Below, piece after piece: positions 8,636 through 16,849 of a stretch of 45,561 nucleotides of DNA. The notes under the pieces are model-generated. The model searched no databases. It was not told the origin of the DNA and saw only the letters and a program-made list of their open reading frames with translations. The position numbers and the translations under genes are program-made. This stretch comes from Bacillota bacterium (GTDB lineage: Bacteria; Bacillota; Clostridia; Acetivibrionales; DSM-1351): positions 1-45,561 of the forward strand of contig JAEZOA010000153.1 of NCBI GenBank assembly GCA_023441625.1, in the 5' to 3' direction. The number at the start of each line of letters is the position of its first letter. Position 1 is the first letter of the stretch.

Positions 8636-9055
8636 ATGCGAATTTTAGGTATAGATTATGGGGATGCTAGAATAGGAGTTGCTGTAAGTGATCCAATGGG
8701 GTGGACAGCACAAGGTCTTGAAACAGTAAAATGCAAGGATAGCTTAAAAAAGGCTCTTGTAAGAATAATTGAAATAATTTCACAATATAATATAACTGAT
8801 ATTGTTATTGGATATCCGCTTAATATGAACGGTACAAAGGGTCCGAGGACTGAACGAACAGAGGAGTTCATTAAAAAGCTGTTAGAGCTTGGTGAATTTA
8901 ACATAATTAAGTGGGATGAAAGACTTACAACAGTTTCTGCTCATAAAACTATGAATGAGCTTGGAATTAAAGCATCTAATAAAAAAAATATTGTGGATAC
9001 AATGTCTGCAGTTTTTATTCTTCAAGGCTACTTAGATAGGCAATCAAAAAAATAA
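8636..9055 (+). CDS. ruvX: RuvX/YqgF-type nuclease (putative Holliday junction resolvase)
   Basis: 139 aa, the full family length. It has an RNase H-like fold with MRILGIDYGDARIGVAVSDP at the N-terminus (first catalytic Asp in GIDYG), IVIGYPLNMNGT in the middle and WDERLTTVSA near residue 98. YqgF/RuvX proteins act in 16S rRNA 5'-end processing in E. coli and are also annotated as Holliday junction resolvases. The RBS is a weak GGGGA. The leader shares a 19-bp identical stretch (8604-8622) with the leader of the gene at 25587. Confidence 0.93.
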   Translation: MRILGIDYGDARIGVAVSDPMGWTAQGLETVKCKDSLKKALVRIIEIISQYNITDIVIGYPLNMNGTKGPRTERTEEFIKKLLELGEFNIIKWDERLTTVSAHKTMNELGIKASNKKNIVDTMSAVFILQGYLDRQSKK

Positions 9056-9074
9056 AAAGCCAAAAAACTTAATG

Positions 9075-9103
9075 TTGGAAATTAGAATTAAGTATGATAT
9101 TAT
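9075..9103 (+). promoter_or_regulatory. Candidate promoter for the DUF1292 gene
   Basis: TTGGAA (9075-9080), 17-bp spacer, TATTAT (9098-9103), with an overlapping TATAAT at 9101-9106. A transcript would begin at or near the hairpin at 9112. Confidence 0.4.
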
Positions 9104-9111
9104 AATGTCGT

Positions 9112-9160
9112 GTTTAAAATAGTAAATATATAAAATTAATACTATTTAAACGCGATTTTT
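9112..9160 (+). terminator. Long AT-rich hairpin followed by TTTTT
   Basis: Left arm GTTTAAAATAGTA (9112-9124) pairs with TACTATTTAAAC (9140-9151) with one bulge. GCGATTTTT follows. It may terminate ruvX transcripts, or act as a 5' stabilising hairpin or attenuator if transcription starts at the promoter just upstream. Confidence 0.45.
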
Positions 9161-9197
9161 AATATGAAAATTGAGATTATATTAGGAGGAAATAGAT

Positions 9198-9485
9198 ATG
9201 AGTGAAGACGAAAGAGATGATATTGTAGTATTAATAGGGGAAGATGGAGAAGAAGTAGAGTTTGAACATTTAGATACTGTTGAGCTTGACGAAAATGAGT
9301 ATGTTATTTTGCTTCCACTTGATGAGCAGGATAATGAAGAAGTTGATGAGGTGGTAATTCTTAAGGTGGATCATAATGAAGATGGTGAAGATGCTTTTGT
9401 TACTGTGGATGACGAAGATGAACTAAACAGGGTGTTTGAAGAATTTAAAACTAGAATGGAAGAAGAATACGATTTCGAGGATTAA
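9198..9485 (+). CDS. DUF1292 family acidic protein (YrzB-like)
   Basis: 95 aa, very rich in Asp and Glu. It matches the DUF1292 pattern: VVLIGEDGEEVEFEHLDTV, then EYVILLPLDEQ and EVVILKVD. The function is unknown. The position after ireB and ruvX is conserved across Firmicutes. The RBS AGGAGG is strong, at 7-8 bases from the ATG. A clear terminator follows. Confidence 0.9.
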   Translation: MSEDERDDIVVLIGEDGEEVEFEHLDTVELDENEYVILLPLDEQDNEEVDEVVILKVDHNEDGEDAFVTVDDEDELNRVFEEFKTRMEEEYDFED

Positions 9486-9493
9486 ACTAAAAT

Positions 9494-9526
9494 AAAAGCT
9501 ATAGGTGTAAAAACCTATAGCTTTTT
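9494..9526 (+). terminator. Intrinsic terminator after the DUF1292 gene
   Basis: Stem AAAGCTATAGG (9495-9505) with CCTATAGCTTT (9514-9524), 8-base loop, T-run 9522-9526. Confidence 0.9.
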
Positions 9527-9530
9527 ACTT

Positions 9531-9568
9531 AAAATAAGCAATGTTGGCTTGCAAACTTGTGTTGTTTA
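9531..9568 (-). repeat. Dispersed palindromic repeat copy, before the hydrogenase operon
   Basis: 38-bp member of the same family as 8488-8525 with two or three substitutions in the arms and centre (GTTGGCTTGCAAAC). It lies just after the DUF1292 terminator. Confidence 0.88.
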
Positions 9569-9619
9569 AACATCAAAAATTAATCCGTATCAATAATAAT
9601 GAAAAAATTAACAATGAGG

Positions 9620-9648
9620 TTGAATAAGTGACGTTAATTTGTTATAAT
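9620..9648 (+). promoter_or_regulatory. Promoter of the hydrogenase operon
   Basis: TTGAAT (9620-9625), 17-bp spacer, TATAAT (9643-9648). A strong sigma-A match with the Rex-like site immediately downstream. Confidence 0.75.
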
Positions 9649-9659
9649 ATTATCAAATA

Positions 9660-9677
9660 TTGTGAATATATTAACAC
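9660..9677. promoter_or_regulatory. Rex-like redox operator
   Basis: TTGTGAA, TATA, TTAACAC: an 18-bp near-palindrome matching the Rex pattern TTGTGAA-N4-TTMACAA except at the last base. It starts 11 bases after the -10 box, so it covers the predicted start of transcription and would block the promoter. Rex, a NADH/NAD+ sensor, is known to control hydrogenase and fermentation genes in clostridia; its action here is inferred. Confidence 0.65.
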
Positions 9678-9701
9678 ATCTTGCAAAGGGAGGTCTATTT
9701 A

Positions 9702-10196
9702 ATGAGTGAAAACAAGTGCTGCTGCGGTTGCGTAGATGAAAACGACTTGAAGCTCAAAAAGATTATTGAGAAATATAAGGATACAAGGGGTGCTCTAATT
9801 CCTGTATTGCATGAATCACAGGAGGTATTTGGATATTTACCTGTAGACGTATTAAAAAAGATTTCAGACGGACTTAATGTTCCTCTTGCTGAAATTTATG
9901 GTGTTGTTACCTTTTATACTCAATTCTCACTTAATCCAAAAGGACGCTTTAAAATTAATGTCTGTTTAGGTACGGCGTGCTATGTTAAGGGCGCAGGTGA
10001 CATTCTTGATAAATTCAAGGAAAAGCTGGGTATTGATGTTGGGCAATGTACTGAGGATGGAAAGTTTTCACTCGATGCTTGTAGATGTATAGGTGCATGT
10101 GGTTTGGCCCCAGTATTAATGATAAATGAAGATGTTCATGGTAGATTAGTTGCTGATGACGTTGAAGGTATTCTAGAAAAATATAAAGACTTATAA
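9702..10196 (+). CDS. hydC: NuoE-like [2Fe-2S] subunit of the bifurcating hydrogenase (HydC/HndA type)
   Basis: 164 aa from the ATG at 9702, with GGGAGG (9688-9693) eight bases upstream. Thioredoxin-like [2Fe-2S] subunit: ligand cysteines in CLGTACYVKGA (near residues 88 and 93) and CRCIGAC (near 129 and 133). The middle part PLAEIYGVVTFYTQF is characteristic of NuoE. An unusual cysteine-rich stretch CCCGC near residue 5 is not part of the known cluster. It is the first gene of a five-gene operon ending in HydA. Trimeric complexes of this kind couple NADH and reduced ferredoxin oxidation to H2 formation in the cytoplasm. Confidence 0.92.
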   Translation: MSENKCCCGCVDENDLKLKKIIEKYKDTRGALIPVLHESQEVFGYLPVDVLKKISDGLNVPLAEIYGVVTFYTQFSLNPKGRFKINVCLGTACYVKGAGDILDKFKEKLGIDVGQCTEDGKFSLDACRCIGACGLAPVLMINEDVHGRLVADDVEGILEKYKDL

Positions 10197-10230
10197 TACT
10201 AATTGATAAATGAATTAACTGGAGCAAAGT

Positions 10231-10794
10231 ATGAGGGATTTATCACTTCACATTCTTGATATAGTTCAAAATTCTATAAAGGCAAGGGCATCAGTTATTA
10301 CATTACATATAGGTGAAATGACTAACAACACCCTTGTTTTAGAGATAGATGATAATGGTGTCGGTATGGACTATGATTTATTAACAAAGGTTGAAGATCC
10401 ATTTGTTACTTCTAGGACTACTCGAAAGATCGGATTAGGGATACCTCTGTTGAAAGAATCAGCATTAAAATGCGAAGGTAAATTTAATATCAATTCTGAA
10501 ATTAATATAGGAACAAAAGTATTTGCTACTTTTTCAATTAATCATATTGACAGGTTACCAATTGGCGATATAAGTGAAACTATGATTACAGTAATATCAG
10601 CAAATCCAGATATACATTTAATTCTTTTTTTGGACAGCTTAAAAGGTGAATTTAAGCTTGACACTAACGAAATAAACAAAATGCTCAATGGCGTTTCTAT
10701 TAATGAATTTGCGGTATTAAAGTGGTTGAAAGAGTATATTGATGAGGGTATAAAGAATATTTTTGGAGGTGTACTTAATGAAGTCGATGGCTGA
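10231..10794 (+). CDS. Lone histidine-kinase-type ATPase domain in the hydrogenase operon
   Basis: 187 aa. It begins MRDLSLHILDIVQNSIKA (N-box), followed by DDNGVGM (G1 box, near residue 46) and GLGIPLLKESA (G2 box, near residue 70). It therefore has a GHKL ATP-binding fold but no HisKA dimerisation domain, phospho-acceptor histidine or membrane segment. The C-terminal 75 residues are not recognised. Single-domain ATPases of this kind are found inside clostridial and Thermotoga hydABC operons, and their role is unknown. An anti-sigma-like or assembly role is possible but unproven. It overlaps the next gene by 17 bases. Confidence 0.85.
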   Translation: MRDLSLHILDIVQNSIKARASVITLHIGEMTNNTLVLEIDDNGVGMDYDLLTKVEDPFVTSRTTRKIGLGIPLLKESALKCEGKFNINSEINIGTKVFATFSINHIDRLPIGDISETMITVISANPDIHLILFLDSLKGEFKLDTNEINKMLNGVSINEFAVLKWLKEYIDEGIKNIFGGVLNEVDG

Positions 10795-11152
10795 ATTAGA
10801 TGAGATTAGAAAGAAAACTCTTGATCAGATTTCTTTAAGATCAAATGCTGAAGGAATCAGAGTAATTGTAGGAATGGCAACTTGTGGTATTGCAGCAGGC
10901 GCTAGACCAGTTATGAAGGCGTTTATGGAAGAGATAGATAAAAGGAATTTGAAAAATGTTACCGTATCTATGACAGGTTGTGTTGGAGTATGCAAACTTG
11001 AACCAGTTGTTGAGGTAATTGGTGTGGATGGAAGTAAAGTTACTTATGTTAATATGACCGCTGAAAAGGCTGCTAGAGTAGTTTTAGATCATATTGTAAA
11101 TGGTAGGGTATGTGTGGATCTAACTATTGGTGCTCAAGAAGCAAAGAAATAA
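10778..11152 (+). CDS. Stand-alone thioredoxin-like [2Fe-2S] ferredoxin
   Basis: 124 aa from the ATG at 10778, with GGAGGT (10765-10770) seven bases upstream; the start lies inside the previous gene. It resembles the C-terminal ferredoxin part of NuoE: MATCGIAAGARPVM supplies one cysteine early and TGCVGVCKLEP two more, with a further Cys near the C-terminus (GRVCVDL). It would carry electrons within or to the HydABC complex. The same small gene sits between hydC and hydB in many clostridia. Confidence 0.85.
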   Translation: MKSMAELDEIRKKTLDQISLRSNAEGIRVIVGMATCGIAAGARPVMKAFMEEIDKRNLKNVTVSMTGCVGVCKLEPVVEVIGVDGSKVTYVNMTAEKAARVVLDHIVNGRVCVDLTIGAQEAKK

Positions 11153-11193
11153 TAAATTGTTTATTTAAAATTATTGTAAGGAGGTTTTTTAAG

Positions 11194-12987
11194 ATGCAAT
11201 TATATAGAGCACATGTATTGGTTTGTGCAGGTACAGGTTGTACATCCTCCAATTCTATAAAGATAATGGAAGAGATGCAAGCCTTACTCTTAAGCAATAA
11301 ATTAGACAATGAAGTAAAAATAGTAAAAACAGGCTGTTTTGGTCTTTGCGCAGAAGGTCCAATAGTTGTAATATACCCAGAAGGTGCGATGTATACCAGA
11401 GTTTGTATTGAAGATGTAAAAGAAATTGTAGAAGAACATTTGCTAAAGGGTAGAATTGTTAAAAGATTACTTGCTGGCGAAAAGGAAGCAGAAGACATTT
11501 CAAAATCACTAGAAGGTATAGACTTTTTTACTAGGCAGATGCGAATAGCTTTAAGAAACTGCGGACGTATAGATCCAGAGAACATTGATGAGTATATAGC
11601 ATTCGACGGTTATAAAGCTCTTGAAAAAGTATTAACAGAAATGACTCCTGAAGCTGTAATTGATCTAATGAAGAAGTCAGGCTTAAGAGGAAGAGGGGGC
11701 GGAGGCTTCCCAACTGGCTTGAAATGGGAATTTGCTGCTAAGCAGGTAAATGATCAGAAATATGTATGTTGTAATGCCGATGAAGGTGACCCAGGAGCAT
11801 TTATGGATAGAAGTGTTCTTGAGGGAGATCCTCATTCTCTTATAGAAGCAATGTCAATAGCTGGCTATGCCATTGGTGCAACAGAAGGCTTTATTTATGT
11901 AAGAGCAGAGTATCCAATTGCTGTTAAAAGATTACAGATAGCTATTGACCAAGCTAAGGAATACGGAATACTTGGGGATAATGTTTTAGGGACTGGTCAC
12001 AAATTTGATTTGGAAATCAGACTTGGTGCTGGTGCTTTTGTATGTGGTGAGGAAACTGCATTAATGACATCAATTGAAGGCCATAGAGGTGAACCTAGAC
12101 CAAGACCTCCTTTCCCAGCTGTTAAAGGACTATGGCAGAAGCCAACAATACTAAACAATGTTGAAACCTATGCTAATATACCTGTTATAATATTGAATGG
12201 TGCTGAGTGGTTCTCCAATATTGGTACTGAAAAGAGCAAAGGAACAAAAGTATTTGCTCTTGGTGGAAAAATAAACAATACTGGTCTTGTTGAGGTTCCT
12301 ATGGGAACTACTTTAAGAGAAGTTGTTTATGACATAGGCGGAGGTATCCCAAATGGTAAGAAATTTAAGGCTGCCCAGACTGGTGGACCTTCTGGCGGAT
12401 GCATTCCAACCGAGCATTTAGATACACCTATTGATTACGATACATTAATTGCCCTTGGTTCAATGATGGGTTCTGGTGGACTTATTGTTATGGACGAAGA
12501 TAACTGCATGGTTGATATAGCAAAGTTCTTCCTTGAATTTACGGTTGATGAATCTTGTGGTAAATGTCCTCCATGTCGAATAGGAACAAAGCGTATGCTT
12601 GAGATACTGGAAAGAATCACTGAAGGAAAAGGTGAGGATGGAGATATTGAAAAGCTTGAACTATTGGCAAAAAATATTAAAACTTCAGCCTTATGTGGAC
12701 TTGGACAGACAGCTCCTAACCCTGTTCTCAGTACTTTAAGGTATTTTAGAGATGAGTATGAAGCTCATGTATATGATAAGAAATGTCCTTCTGGTGTTTG
12801 TAAATCAATGATGAAATACACCATTGATGCTGGTAAATGTAAGAGTTGTGGACTTTGTACTAAAGTATGTCCTATGAACTGCATCAGCGGAGAAAAGAAA
12901 GTACCTTATGTTATTGATCAAGCTAAATGCGTAAAATGTGGTGCTTGTATGGAGAAATGTCCATTTAAAGCTATTTCAAAGGTTTAA
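11194..12987 (+). CDS. hydB: NuoF-like NADH-binding subunit of the bifurcating hydrogenase
   Basis: 597 aa from the ATG at 11194 (AAGGAGG at 11179-11185). Order: an N-terminal thioredoxin-like [2Fe-2S] domain (VCAGTGCTSS, then TGCFGLCAEGP), a NuoF core with the FMN/NAD site RGRGGGGFPTGLKWE near residue 165, a [4Fe-4S] motif ESCGKCPPCRIGTKRM near residue 453, and a C-terminal two-cluster ferredoxin (CKSCGLCTKVCP and CVKCGACMEKCP, about 549-597). It oxidises NADH and holds the FMN thought to be the site of electron bifurcation or confurcation. Gap of 41 bases after the ferredoxin gene, 17 bases before hydA. Confidence 0.95.
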   Translation: MQLYRAHVLVCAGTGCTSSNSIKIMEEMQALLLSNKLDNEVKIVKTGCFGLCAEGPIVVIYPEGAMYTRVCIEDVKEIVEEHLLKGRIVKRLLAGEKEAEDISKSLEGIDFFTRQMRIALRNCGRIDPENIDEYIAFDGYKALEKVLTEMTPEAVIDLMKKSGLRGRGGGGFPTGLKWEFAAKQVNDQKYVCCNADEGDPGAFMDRSVLEGDPHSLIEAMSIAGYAIGATEGFIYVRAEYPIAVKRLQIAIDQAKEYGILGDNVLGTGHKFDLEIRLGAGAFVCGEETALMTSIEGHRGEPRPRPPFPAVKGLWQKPTILNNVETYANIPVIILNGAEWFSNIGTEKSKGTKVFALGGKINNTGLVEVPMGTTLREVVYDIGGGIPNGKKFKAAQTGGPSGGCIPTEHLDTPIDYDTLIALGSMMGSGGLIVMDEDNCMVDIAKFFLEFTVDESCGKCPPCRIGTKRMLEILERITEGKGEDGDIEKLELLAKNIKTSALCGLGQTAPNPVLSTLRYFRDEYEAHVYDKKCPSGVCKSMMKYTIDAGKCKSCGLCTKVCPMNCISGEKKVPYVIDQAKCVKCGACMEKCPFKAISKV

Positions 12988-13004
12988 GGGAGGAGAGTGT
13001 GAAA

Positions 13005-14753
13005 ATGGCAACAGTTAATATTACTATAGACGGCAAGAAATTGCAGGTTGAACAAGGTATATCTATTTTAGAGGCAGCTAGACAAGCTAATATAAAAATA
13101 CCAACACTTTGCTTCCTCAAAGATATAAATGAAATAGGTGCCTGTAGAATGTGTCTCGTTGAGATAAAGGGTGCCAGAGCATTACAGGCATCATGTGTAT
13201 ATCCAGTAGCAGAGGGGTTGGAAATATATACTCAGAGCCCAAGCGTAAGAGAAGCTAGAAAGGTTACATTAGAGCTGATTTTATCAAATCATGACAAGAA
13301 GTGTTTAACCTGTGTTAGAAGCAAAAACTGTGAACTTCAGAATCTTGCGGAAGAATTAAATATTAAGGATATTAGGTTTGAAGGTCAGCCAGTGAATCTT
13401 CCCATTGACGATTTCTCTCCTTCAATAGTAAGAGATCCAAATAAATGTGTTCTTTGCAGACGTTGTGTAAGTGTGTGTAAAGATGTTCAAACTGTTAATG
13501 TAATTAGTGCAACTGAGAGAGGCTTTAATACAGCAATTTCATGTGCCTTTGATAAATCTTTATCAGATGTTCCATGTACTAATTGCGGACAGTGTATAAA
13601 TGTTTGTCCTGTTGGTGCATTAAAAGAAAAAGATGATACAGATAAGGTTTGGAATGCCTTAGCAAATCCAGAACTTCATGTAGTTGTTCAAACTGCTCCT
13701 GCTGTAAGGGTTGCTATAGGTGAAGAATTTGGTCTGCCAATCGGAACCAGGTGCACTGGTAAAATGGTAACAGCACTAAGCCACTTAGGTTTTGCTAAAG
13801 TATTTGATACAAATACTGCTGCTGACTTAACAATAATGGAAGAAGGTACTGAACTATTAAATAGAATCAAAAATGGTGGTAAATTACCGGTTATAACCTC
13901 ATGTAGCCCAGGCTGGATTAAATTCTGTGAACATAATTATCCAGAATTCTTAGATAATCTTTCCTCATGTAAATCTCCTCATGAGATGTTTGGTGCCGTT
14001 CTAAAGAGTTATTATGCTGAAAAAATGGGAATAGATCCTTCAAAAATCTATGTTGTTTCAGTAATGCCTTGTACAGCAAAGAAATTTGAAGCTGAAAGAC
14101 CAGAATTATCAGCAAATGGTCTGGCTGATGTTGATGCAGTTATTACAACAAGAGAATTGGCAAAAATGATTAAAGAAGCTGGTATTGACTTCAATAACCT
14201 TGAAGATACGCAGTTTGACGATCCTATGGGAGAGGCAACTGGAGCTGCAGTTATATTTGGTGCTACTGGTGGAGTTATGGAAGCAGCATTGCGAACTGTG
14301 TCTGAAATCTTGGAAAATAGATCTTTGGACAATGTTGAATATACAGCTGTTAGAGGAATAGAGGGAATTAAGGAAGCTATAGTTGAAATTGGTGGAATGA
14401 AAGTAAAGGCTGCTGTTGCAAGTGGCTTGGGTAATGCTAGGAAGCTTCTTGATAGCATAAAGTCAGGCGAAGCAGAGTACCATTTTGTTGAAGTTATGGC
14501 TTGCCCGGGAGGATGTGTAAATGGTGGAGGACAGCCAATACAACCTTCTTCAGTAAGGAGCTGGACTGACCTTAGAGCTGAGAGAGCAAAGGCTATTTAT
14601 GAAGAGGATTCTAGCTTGCCAATCAGAAAGTCACATGAAAATCCAATTGTAAAAGAAATGTATGATAAATATTTCGGTGAGCCAGGAAGTCACAAGGCTC
14701 ATGAGCTATTGCATACACACTATGTAGCTAGAGAGAATTATCCAGAGGAATAA
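13005..14753 (+). CDS. hydA: [FeFe] hydrogenase catalytic subunit HydA
   Basis: 582 aa from the ATG at 13005 (AGGAG nine bases upstream; an in-frame GTG at 12999 is less well placed). The N-terminal half has a plant-type [2Fe-2S] domain (GACRMCLVEI), a His-Cys3 cluster motif (NHDKKCLTCVRSKNCELQ) and a two-[4Fe-4S] ferredoxin (CVLCRRCVSVCK, CTNCGQCINVCP). The H-cluster domain has L1 TSCSPGW (residues 298-304), L2 MPCTAKKFE (from 354) and L3 MACPGGCVNGGGQP (from 498). L1 has Ser where the textbook motif TSCCPGW has a second Cys. The maturases HydEFG are not in the window. A terminator follows. Confidence 0.96.
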   Translation: MATVNITIDGKKLQVEQGISILEAARQANIKIPTLCFLKDINEIGACRMCLVEIKGARALQASCVYPVAEGLEIYTQSPSVREARKVTLELILSNHDKKCLTCVRSKNCELQNLAEELNIKDIRFEGQPVNLPIDDFSPSIVRDPNKCVLCRRCVSVCKDVQTVNVISATERGFNTAISCAFDKSLSDVPCTNCGQCINVCPVGALKEKDDTDKVWNALANPELHVVVQTAPAVRVAIGEEFGLPIGTRCTGKMVTALSHLGFAKVFDTNTAADLTIMEEGTELLNRIKNGGKLPVITSCSPGWIKFCEHNYPEFLDNLSSCKSPHEMFGAVLKSYYAEKMGIDPSKIYVVSVMPCTAKKFEAERPELSANGLADVDAVITTRELAKMIKEAGIDFNNLEDTQFDDPMGEATGAAVIFGATGGVMEAALRTVSEILENRSLDNVEYTAVRGIEGIKEAIVEIGGMKVKAAVASGLGNARKLLDSIKSGEAEYHFVEVMACPGGCVNGGGQPIQPSSVRSWTDLRAERAKAIYEEDSSLPIRKSHENPIVKEMYDKYFGEPGSHKAHELLHTHYVARENYPEE

Positions 14754-14795
14754 CAAGATGAAAGAACTAGATAAATAATCTAAACACTATTTTTT

Positions 14796-14834
14796 AAAAA
14801 TGAAACTCTTAATGCTTAGGGGTTTCATTTTTTT
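14796..14834 (+). terminator. Terminator of the hydrogenase operon
   Basis: Left arm AAAAATGAAACTC (14796-14808) pairs, with G-U pairs at the top, with the right arm ending GGTTTCATTTTT (14819-14832). A run of T follows. Confidence 0.88.
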
Positions 14835-14879
14835 ACATAGCTATTTTTTAATCCTATTTGTTTAGATATATACATTACT

Positions 14880-14907
14880 TTGGAATTAATAGTATAATTG
14901 TTATATA
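14880..14907 (+). promoter_or_regulatory. Possible promoter of the GH9 gene
   Basis: TTGGAA (14880-14885), 16-bp spacer, TATATA (14902-14907), 49 bases before the start codon. The surroundings are very AT-rich, so specificity is low. Confidence 0.35.
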
Positions 14908-14955
14908 TAATTGAATATGTTTTATGTTAAATAAATAAGAAAGTAGAGTGTATTT

Positions 14956-16731
14956 ATGTATTTAATAAAAAAAGTAATTCCCCTTACTTTGGCTATAAGT
15001 TTGGTTTTTACAATGTCATCTTGCACTTCTGAAAAACCAGACACTGATAAGACGCAAACAGCTCAAAGTACAAGTACCAATACAATTGGCGGTGGGCGAG
15101 TAGAAGAACAAGCTATAAGTGAGGACATTCATGTTAATCAAATAGGATATAAGAGTGCAGATAAAAAGATAGCTATTATTAAGGGGCAATATGGTTCCTT
15201 TGATGTTGTTGATGCAAGTACTAATAAAGTGGTCCTGACAAAGGATTTGAGTGAAAAGGTAAAGGATGAATCAAGTGGAGATACAGTAAGTTATGCTGAT
15301 TTTTCAGAGCTTACGGTTACTGGACAATATTTCATTTCTATACAAACACTTGGAAGGTCCTATGAGTTTAAAATTGGGGATAATTCTATTTACACTGGAA
15401 TAGGTGATGCAGTGCTCAAAGCACTATACTTTCAGCGTTGTGGAATTTCATTAGACAGCAAATATGCAGGTGAGTACACTCATGAAGCTTGTCACAAATC
15501 AATGGCAAAGCTATATGAGGATGAGAGTAAAGAAATTGATGTAAGTGGTGGATGGCATGATGCGGGTGACTATGGAAAGTATGTAGTTCCTGCTGCAGTG
15601 ACGGCAGCTGATTTATTGCTGGCATATGAGTTTTATCCGAATAGTTTTACTGATGCTACTAATATTCCTGAAAGTTCTAATAATGTTCCTGATATTCTTG
15701 ATGAAGCAAAGTATGGTATTGAATGGTTGCTTAAGATGCAGGACAAAGCTTCTGGAGGGGTTTATCATAAAGTGACCTCAAGAGGCTTTCCTGGAATGGC
15801 TGTAATGCCTGAAATGGATGTGGATGATCAATTTGTCATGCCTGTTTCGACAACGGCAACAGCAGATTTTGCTGCTGTAACTGCGATGGCATCAAGGATA
15901 TATAAAGATTTTGATGTGAATTTTTCTAACCGTTGCTTAAAGGCATCAAAATTGGCCTGGGCTTGGTTACAGAAAAACAAAAGCTTTGTTGAATTCAAAA
16001 ATCCAGAGGATGTGACAACTGGAGAATACGGTGATGGTTCAGGGTCGGATGAAATATCCTGGGCTGCTGCTGAACTGTATAGAGCTACTAAGGATAAACA
16101 ATACAGTGAGTATTTTGTTAAAAATTATCAGACGAATGGATTTGGATTGGGTTGGCAGAATGTAAGCGGCTTTGCGGCAATTGCCTATATGTTTTCTGAT
16201 TCGGATAAGGTAGACTTGAAGAAAACCGAAGAGATAAAAAAGAGTTGGCTTGATAAGGCAGATATGTTTGTGTCTACTGCGAAAAAAGATGGGTATTTAC
16301 TTGCAATGCATAAAGTGGAATACAACTGGGGAAGCAATATGAATGTTGCAAATCATGCTCTACATTTGATGATTGCTGATAGACTTAAAAATAATGATGA
16401 ATATATAGAAGTTACTGAAAACTGTGCACATTATTTAATGGGAAGGAATACCCTGAGCCAGAGTTATATAACTGGATTTGGCTCAAAGCAAATTATGCAG
16501 CCTCATCATAGACCATCTACTGGTGACACTGCGAAGAAACCTGTGCCTGGGTTAGTAGCTGGTGGTCCTAATTCTGCTTTAGAAGATGATATTGCTAGAT
16601 CAAAGCTAGCAGAGTTAAGCCCAGCAAAATGCTATATAGATGATATGACTTCTTATTCAACAAATGAAGTTGCAACTTATTGGAATGCTTCAGCAATTTT
16701 CGCTTTTGCATATTTAAATTCAGATAGATAG
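14956..16731 (+). CDS. Glycoside hydrolase family 9 lipoprotein (endoglucanase-like)
   Basis: 591 aa. A lipoprotein signal with lipobox near MSSC (Cys at about residue 23) and a Thr/Ser-rich linker are followed by an N-terminal Ig-like domain (about 55-145, starting DIHVNQIGYKSADKK) and the GH9 (alpha/alpha)6 barrel. Catalytic signature GGWHDAGDYGKYV has the conserved Asp pair D202 and D205. The C-terminal motifs are MQPHHRPS and STNEVATYWNA with the acid E571. There is no dockerin or carbohydrate-binding module, so it would act tethered to the membrane rather than in a cellulosome, probably on cell-surface or imported glucans. Some Ig-GH9 proteins act on other beta-linked sugars, so the substrate is not certain. 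Confidence 0.92.
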   Translation: MYLIKKVIPLTLAISLVFTMSSCTSEKPDTDKTQTAQSTSTNTIGGGRVEEQAISEDIHVNQIGYKSADKKIAIIKGQYGSFDVVDASTNKVVLTKDLSEKVKDESSGDTVSYADFSELTVTGQYFISIQTLGRSYEFKIGDNSIYTGIGDAVLKALYFQRCGISLDSKYAGEYTHEACHKSMAKLYEDESKEIDVSGGWHDAGDYGKYVVPAAVTAADLLLAYEFYPNSFTDATNIPESSNNVPDILDEAKYGIEWLLKMQDKASGGVYHKVTSRGFPGMAVMPEMDVDDQFVMPVSTTATADFAAVTAMASRIYKDFDVNFSNRCLKASKLAWAWLQKNKSFVEFKNPEDVTTGEYGDGSGSDEISWAAAELYRATKDKQYSEYFVKNYQTNGFGLGWQNVSGFAAIAYMFSDSDKVDLKKTEEIKKSWLDKADMFVSTAKKDGYLLAMHKVEYNWGSNMNVANHALHLMIADRLKNNDEYIEVTENCAHYLMGRNTLSQSYITGFGSKQIMQPHHRPSTGDTAKKPVPGLVAGGPNSALEDDIARSKLAELSPAKCYIDDMTSYSTNEVATYWNASAIFAFAYLNSDR

Positions 16732-16849
16732 GTAAAATATCATAGTATACTTATAATTGTTTATTTGAATAAACTATTTAATTACAATGAAAATTAATAT
16801 TGATAACAAATTGTGGAAGTTAAGTTATTTAGCTAGAGGAGGTAATATT

